Shown in pieces: positions 57,480 through 64,000 of a stretch of DNA of 64,000 nt (position 1 is its first letter; each line of letters begins with the position of its first letter). Origin of the DNA: Porites lobata (Eukaryota; Cnidaria; Anthozoa; Scleractinia; Poritidae); NCBI GenBank assembly GCA_942486035.1, contig CALNXK010000080.1:1-64000 (forward strand). Direction: 5' to 3'. The notes under the pieces are model-generated. The model did not search any database. It had not been told where the DNA came from and was given only the letters and a program-made list of their open reading frames with translations. The position numbers and the translations under genes are program-made.

Positions 57480-59755
57480 CATTTAATTACCTATTAATAT
57501 CATGGGTGACGAATTACGTTAGCAATCTTGGATTTTTGACATGTGTATGCTGGATCGTATCGATCGAGAACTCCACTCTCTCAAATGTTTAGACCTTAAA
57601 TTTGGCTTATAAAGTTCAGAATTTTTCAGACTTTTTCGGCAAAATACCTGTTAGAATCCTTCTTGATGTTCTCTTGAGTGTTCAGGTTTTCTAAAGCGTC
57701 TTTTTGTGCCCTGACATCTTCATTCACGGCATTTTGAAACTTCGTCGCCATCTTGACACCGAGACGTACGGAAGGGTTGTCATGGCAATTTTGTAATTTC
57801 ACATGTGAAATTACAAATTAACGCTGAAATTTCGCGCCAAAATTAAGGAGTAATTCGATATTATAACGGAAACACAATCAGTAAATTTCATAACTTACTT
57901 CTGTGTTAAGCCCTTCTTATAGGTTTATTAAAATAAACAATTAAAAGCTAATAAAATCTAAAGAAATAAATTCTTAAGTGCCCTCAAACCTGTTTACAGG
58001 AAAATAGAAGAAGCCGCACCATTAGTGATAAAGAATTTCGTCTAAGGGTTATAAAGCACTGACTGGAAATGGCTAACTGTCATTTACTGTTAGGGTTGTC
58101 GCTATATATCTGTGAATAAAAACGATTTTCTGTCCCTATCGAATCCGAAAGAATGTAGTAGTTTTGGCTATGGGTTTCAGTGTTATCGGTCTGGGATCGA
58201 TTTCCGCTCATTCCACTTTCTCAATTTCTTTTTCTCCAAAAAAATGAAGGGACTCTGACTTTCGTCAAATTACGTGTATAAGCTTAAACGAGACGGAAAG
58301 GTTATTTCGGAGGACGGAATCTGTTAATGATCGATCATTTGAGTCGTTTCATAGCCTTGATCCATACACATATCTGAGATATATCTAGTGGCGGCCTCGC
58401 TACAATGAGACATACGGAAAATCCTAAACTTTCACTGAAAAAAAAATACGAACGATTACACAGACAGATCGCTTGGGTGTTCTGTGTTCAAATGAGAATG
58501 GGGCAAAAAAAAAAAAAAATGTACGAGTCTCTGTCAACGACAAAGATCTTTCTGAAATGCTATGAGTGATGACATTTCAAATAGCAAAAGTAAACAGACA
58601 AAACGTCCGTGACTCGCGTTATACCAAAAACCATTCATTGCTTAATCTTCGCTTTTCGCGCCACAAACGCCGTACTCGATCCAGACCGAGAGCAACCTTC
58701 CTGACGTCCGTGACCTCAAGAACGTCCGCTGCTTAAGCTCTCTAATTATGCTTCACAAAACGCCGATACACGTTATCGTCTGCGATCTAGGACACAAAAC
58801 ATATGTTTTCTGTGTAGTATCTCGATTTGCGCTGTTACAGTTTTGAAGCTAATGGTCAAAATTACATCCATTTTTGGCCCATGCAAGTTCTTAAGAATAG
58901 CATAGCATGACATTTTCTCACTTTCACATCACCTTCTAGCAAGCTGAATTTGTATATCCCCCGTGTTGCGGGCTCTTGAAATCCACCTGAAAGACTCCTG
59001 CGTGTCTTAAATTTGGTAAGACCTCTAACCGTGCTGTAGAAAATTTGCCACAAAGAAAACTCTGAGCCTGAGCAGCGAACGATGCATACTCTCAGCGAAT
59101 AATTTTCCTCGTGTTTTGATTTGAGTTGTTCGTGGCGCAATACATTCTGGTAAAAATGGAGCAGGGTGCTCTGGTAAAAAGTGCCACAGTGCACTCTGGT
59201 TAAATGCAATATGCATTTTGTCAAGAATTTAGGAAAAAAGTGTGTTGAATCCGAGAATTCGTCCCACCTTATATATTTCTCTTAAATCCTGATTATGTTG
59301 CTGCTCGCTCGCTACGCTTGCTCTACAGCAACAAGGGCACTGACCGTGAAAAAAGCATACCGTTTATAAGGAGCAATCGCTTGCATCAAGGATCCATCGG
59401 GCATGGGAAAAAAACATGTTTGCCTTTAAGGCGACTAACCGTCATATTGTTAAAGCGACTCAGAAGTCGCGATGGAATTTCCTGGACCACTAAATCTTGC
59501 AATGCATTATGGGAACCGCAGTCACAATGGATTTTGAACTGATAGGCAGGTGTAAATATTTTATAGATTTTGCAATATTTTTCGGTCTGTAAATAACTTC
59601 TTTCTTTTCTCTTTTCTACGATGTAGTGAATTGTGTTAAAGCGGCAAGATATGCATGTGGCCGTAATTATAAAAGTGTATTACAGTCAAAAGGTGATGTT
59701 AACTCGTAAAATATGCTAAAAACCCTCGTTAATCCACTTTTTCTGTACTGAGAAC
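57480..59755. other. Intergenic DNA, nothing recognised
   Basis: No zinc-finger or WWE exon could be found here on the minus strand. A short inverted repeat (ttgtaatttcacatgtgaaa) lies near 57795 and a small hairpin (gttgctgctcgc...agcaac) near 59297. Frames at 58862-59224 lack gene context. Confidence 0.5.
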
Positions 59756-59761
59756 TAAAAA

Positions 59762-59870
59762 GACTAATCGTAATAGCAACGTTGTTGTATCAACAAGGTT
59801 ACAAAACACTTTTATCAGAAAAAGAAGTATGGATTATCTGTAGGACACCCTATCAACTAATTGGTCAACT
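59762..59870. repeat. Direct repeat, partner at 63588-63690
   Basis: gactaatcgtaatagcaacg ... cagaaaaagaagtatggatt ... ccctatcaactaat occurs at both places in the same orientation, 3.8 kb apart. Function unknown. Confidence 0.75.
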
Positions 59871-59930
59871 AAGTTTAATTTAAAGTAGTATTTTTTTTCT
59901 CTGGGTATTCGCGAAAAAGCCTATAAAGGA

Positions 59931-60348
59931 CTAGAACAAACGCCACTGAATCGTAGTCAACAGTTACCAGCGCCGTACAAACGACTTATTGACGAGATCA
60001 AGCAAAACTAACTACGAGAGAACAACTGGAGAACTAACAATTTAACTAACAATAGACGACTGTTTAACTGCGACAATAGACGGATCGAAACGCACCAATC
60101 ACTGATTACGAGTCTTCATAGCCAATAACATCATGGTTTAACTGACAGACGACCAATAACATAGCGACGTAATTGACCAATCAGATCAATAACTAGAGCA
60201 TAACACCGTCAACTGACGTGATACAACTCACTTTGACTCTGAAGATGACTACCGCACAGGTTGTCAAAACATCAGTCACTGTCAACAACAACAGTCTTAT
60301 TCAGGACTACGTTCACCCGGACGATCAAACTCAACCTACTTTTGAGAT
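59931..60348 (+). mobile_element. Penelope-like element 3' end
   Basis: The plus strand encodes the last residues of a Penelope-like polyprotein (LEQTPLNRSQQLPAPYKRLI then DEIKQN, stop at 60009-60011). The 3' terminal sequence follows, with ctctgaagatgactaccgca and cacccggacgatcaaactca. It is 5'-truncated at about 59931. The terminal part matches the minus strand of about 11560-11790. Confidence 0.75.
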
Positions 60349-60354
60349 GTATTC

Positions 60355-63300
60355 CACTGTCTGTCGGTGTCTGCTTGTCGTTTTACTTTTTTTTTTGGCT
60401 TTATTGCATAACCACTGTTACTACCTTCATAAGACGAAGTCAAGGCTGGTCATTTCGATCTGGCAGGGTCCTGGACAAGTCGCAACAAAAATGCCGTCTT
60501 TTCGCAAAAATTAAAGTCTGCTGCAAATTTTTTCACACAATATCTCCTAACAAATTGAAGCGAGGTATGATCTCTTCTTCAAATTTTGTAGCGAGGAAGG
60601 ATCCAGGGACGACAAGTCCGTTTTCCAGTCTCCTTGATCCACTCACCTTGACTTGCACTTTGTTCTCACTGCGGGCTTTTTAAAGAAAGGTGAATATAAG
60701 GAAGGAAAAAGTTCCATCGGCACACGCCCAACAAGTTTCAAGGTAAGTCCCTCACGTTAACATTCACCGCCATGAGTATTTGTTACTGTTACAGTTTCAA
60801 ATATTGTTCGTTTTTACATAAATATTATTATTATTATTTTTTTTTTTTACATTTGGTTGTTTCTTAAGAAAGAATTAAGCGCCCTTTCCCGAAGAGGCGT
60901 CCTCCCTTGAGGCACCAAAAGCGCTACGGTTAGTTTCGGTTGCTCGAACGCCGGTTAGTATAACCATGGGTTAAATTTCTTCTGGTTGCGTTAAATTTAA
61001 CGTACCTCGCTACTAGTCTTAACTTGTTAACTATCGGGTTAAAATGACGTGAGTTGCAAAATCAATGAAACAACGTTTGGCAGTTGATTTGCTTTTTCCC
61101 TTCATTTTGTTAGTGGTCAGTTTAATCTCGGAAATGTTTACTGTTGCTGAATCGTAAGTGATTCTCCTTATGTAGACGCCGAGAATCACAAGCTGCGAGA
61201 GACTTCGCGACGTTTTGCGAGACACTTGTCGGCCATATGTTCTTCAAGTGCATAACGTCAAAACAGTAAATGTTGTAACGCAGATTTTTGACAGGTTCAT
61301 AGGATAGGTTTGTCTTGAAATTTTAATATGTTGCAGCGAATCAATCTCAATATACATTATGAAGATAATGTGAAGAGATTTAAAAAAAAATTCGTTCGAG
61401 TCGTCTCAGAGATATACAAAAAAGCGCAAAAAGTCCAAATTTTGAATGAAGTTGCACTCAGACAGGTGGTGAGAAAGGGGGTTTAGTTTTCAAGATCGCA
61501 AGAACGAAAATACACCAAAATTTCCTAGCATCAAAATATAATTAAGCAGCATTCTGACGCTCCTTAAGAATAATTTGAGTCATTTATAAACTTTTTATTA
61601 AATAATCTATCACAGCTATTGAAAATTTAAGGTCTGAAATATATTTCCGTTTTAGTCGAATTATAACATACAGAATTACTTACTTCTTACGGAGATTGTT
61701 TGCTAAACACCAAACTTTAAGTTCCTAGTGTTGGATTTTCAGTAGCTGGTCTAGATCACACAAAATTCGGCTTTTATCAATTTCAAAATTTTTTGCTGCC
61801 CCCGCAGGGATTTCGCCCAGAGGCGAAATCCCGAGGAGGCACCCTAGTAACTAGCGCGTATGTTAAGGAAAGTACTTACAGTTCAAATATACAGTCAGTA
61901 TACTAGAAAAAAATCTCGATTTGCTTGAACAGGGGCCGCGAGGAATCGGTAGGTAATGATGACGTTTCTATTGTTTGCGACCGCAAGTTCGAAATGGTTA
62001 GGATGACGTAAAGACAGAAAATCCCGAAGGGACCGCTCAGGTAGATTTTGTGACATTTATTGTGCAGTCATACTTCGATACTCTTTTGCGTTACGCAGTG
62101 ACATTCTGTGGAGCAGTTGTTTTGAAAGTTATGGACCAACAGACACTCGTTAAGCGCAGATGAGGTTATAAGGTGCGTTTAACTGTTTATATATAAACAC
62201 TTGGAGAGTTTGCCAGACACGAGTTCACAAATCTTTGATTTATATTGGAAACCTTGCCAGACACTCTTTGTCTCTCTTTGACCCGAATAAGACTCAGCCC
62301 CAAACAAGCAAGACGAGTGAACAACGGCTAGCTTATCACTAGCAAATTGACGGACAATTACAGAAATTCGCCGACAATCAAATTCTGTGCTTACTTATTC
62401 CCTGCTCACAGATGTCCTTCCGTTATAAAGTTTCAAATAAGACTAGAATGCGCGAGCGTGAATCGATCAAACGTCCGTTTAATTTCTAAGGCTTACTTTC
62501 CGGCAAAGAAAATGAACTGAATGTAAAAAGTGAAAGAGAAATAGCGAAAAATTCAACTTCTAATTGAATCTTTTCTTATGGTTTAGAATAAACTATTCTC
62601 GAAATTGAAAATGTTTTGATCAAAGCTGTGTAAATCGAGCTGAAACTGTGCATGGAACCTTGCGTTTCCTGTATTTATCTCACCTATTGTCGGTCGCTGT
62701 ATTTTATGGAGTATGTGTGAAAATCTTCATTATGAATCGGTATATTTCAAAGAGCTACACAACCAGCAAGAATACTATTGACCGACAATATACAGAACGG
62801 GGGCAGCTGTAGTGTCAACTATTACTAGTTTATTGATGTTATAGTAATATCGATTTCACTTAAAACTACATTTTCACAAATTGCAATCCATAGCCAATTA
62901 CTGGTGAAAACTTTATAGTGATCGGACAAGGAAAAAACCACTTATAAGGCGATTGAAAGACACCGGTATGGCCTCTGAAAAACTGTATCGAAACACCTTA
63001 AACTAATATCTGATTTCTTTAGAATGGACATTTTCCTATAAGAAAAAAAAAACAACAAAAATTTAAAACTGTGAGCAAAACGATAAACAAACCTGTGGTA
63101 AACACAAACGTGCCAATATTTCATCCGTGATCCCTTGAGCTGCCACGATGGACGTGAATCTAAGTACTCCGTAACTTTCTCTATTTCTCTTCGATTCTTG
63201 CTTGCTTCTTGAATGTTTTCTGTTTTTTTGTTACGTATGTAGTGTCCTTCGATTCTCCTACCTTTATTTTAGTGAGTCATTTACTTAGCCCCATTACCAT

Positions 63301-63585
63301 AATATTTTAAGAATTGCTTTCTCCTGTTAATAGTGTTTCCTATTTATAGTGTTCTCTTATTTATAGTTTATTGTTGTTGTTGTTGTTGTTGTTGTTGTGG
63401 AGTGGCACAAAATAGGTACCAGTTCCCGAGGAAGGAAAACTGAACACATGAGATTGAGGCAAAATGTGCCAGCCGGTTCAAGATGACGCCAAACCGTGAA
63501 ATCGCATGGCATCCAGAACGCATCGAGATAATTTTAACTGGTGAAATTGCTGAAAACCTTCGTTAATGCACTTACTGAGAACTGA
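60355..63585. other. Intergenic DNA, nothing recognised
   Basis: AT-rich, with a short GC-rich hairpin (gggatttcgcccagaggcga / aatccc) near 61808. No exons, RNA genes or element ends are supported. Confidence 0.45.
63371..63398. repeat. (TTG)n microsatellite
   Basis: About nine uninterrupted ttg units. Confidence 0.95.
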
Positions 63586-63587
63586 AA

Positions 63588-63690
63588 AGACTAATCGTAA
63601 TAACAACGTTGTCGTATCAACAAGGTTTGAAAACATTTTTATCAGAAAAAGAAGTATGGATTATCTGTAATATACCCTATCAACTAATAG
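63588..63690. repeat. Direct repeat, partner of 59762-59870
   Basis: About 85-90 percent matching by eye, preceded in both places by 'aaccctcgttaat'-like sequence, so the repeat probably extends about 50 bp upstream. Confidence 0.7.
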
Positions 63691-64000
63691 CCCATTTCCG
63701 AGTTCTCAACCATGCGGAGACTGGTACCGAAAATGCACACAAGATCGAGGCTAAGTGCTCAGTCACGCTTGACGGTGCACGCGAAATCTGAAAGCTCTCC
63801 CGGGAAAATTTCACCATTCACTGCCTTCGATTCAAAACATTGTTTTATTCATAATAAATAATTGTTTATTGTTCTGTTGCCTGTTCAAAAAGCGCTAATC
63901 GCGATCGAAAAGATTTATCGTATTTCGTTTTCCCCTTTAACAAGAGGCTTAAAAGTGGCTAAAATTCTGTCGAAGAGGCGACAACAAGTTCGCATTTGAG

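Noticed and set aside
58862..59224. 120-codon minus-strand frame
   Set aside because: No domain, no start context, overlapping frames of equal quality and repeat-like sequence (gagcagggtgctctgg / gtgcactctgg).
60218..60514. Protein frame LTLKMTTAQVV...VHPDDQTQPTFEM
   Set aside because: This is the 3' terminal sequence of a Penelope-like element read as protein; the same stretch appears inverted at 11531-11755.

Overview
This looks like nuclear DNA of an animal, most probably an anthozoan cnidarian such as a stony coral. Genes have GT-AG introns. Small palindromic elements are frequent, as are fragments of a Penelope-like element, a LINE and a Harbinger-like element. The protein families seen (ZAP/PARP12-type PARPs, a RecQ-like helicase relic) fit a metazoan. 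The organism is an inference from style and content, not from a marker gene.

Layout: 1-3955 is a satellite with about 690-720 bp higher-order units, each holding a (ccttgtaacc)-like minisatellite. 3957-13984 and 47451-57317 are two direct copies of a roughly 10 kb segmental duplication. Each carries the last exon of a small secreted protein on the plus strand and a PARP gene (ZnF5-WWE-WWE-ART) on the minus strand. 15015-16891 (minus) encodes a frameshifted membrane protein with about eight 62-residue tandem repeats. 17233-20660 is a long inverted repeat enclosing a RecQ-like helicase pseudogene. 21374-22155 is a pseudogene of the first exon of the ZAP-like PARP, and 22800-24535 is a dead LINE. 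24.5-29.1 kb is AT-rich repeat DNA.

The centre of interest is 29481-37288 (plus): a six-exon ZAP/PARP12-like gene whose giant first exon encodes three consecutive ZAP-type N-terminal modules, each a winged-helix-like segment plus four CCCH fingers. ZnF5, two WWE domains, an H-Y-I ADP-ribosyltransferase domain and a Ser/Pro-rich tail follow. The tail ends in a polybasic stretch and a CaaX box (CLVM). An in-frame TAG lies inside the third module, and an in-phase cryptic splice donor sits just before it. A truncated, frameshifted ART pseudogene follows at 37905-38765.

45624-47879 (plus) is a clean four-exon gene for a secreted, cysteine-containing, probably helical protein of unknown family. 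The rest (38.8-45.6, 57.5-64 kb) is intergenic DNA with MITEs, hairpins and dispersed repeats. Together the window reads as an expanding and decaying cluster of antiviral-type PARPs in repeat-rich DNA, with two complete-looking genes (one carrying a premature stop) and several relics.
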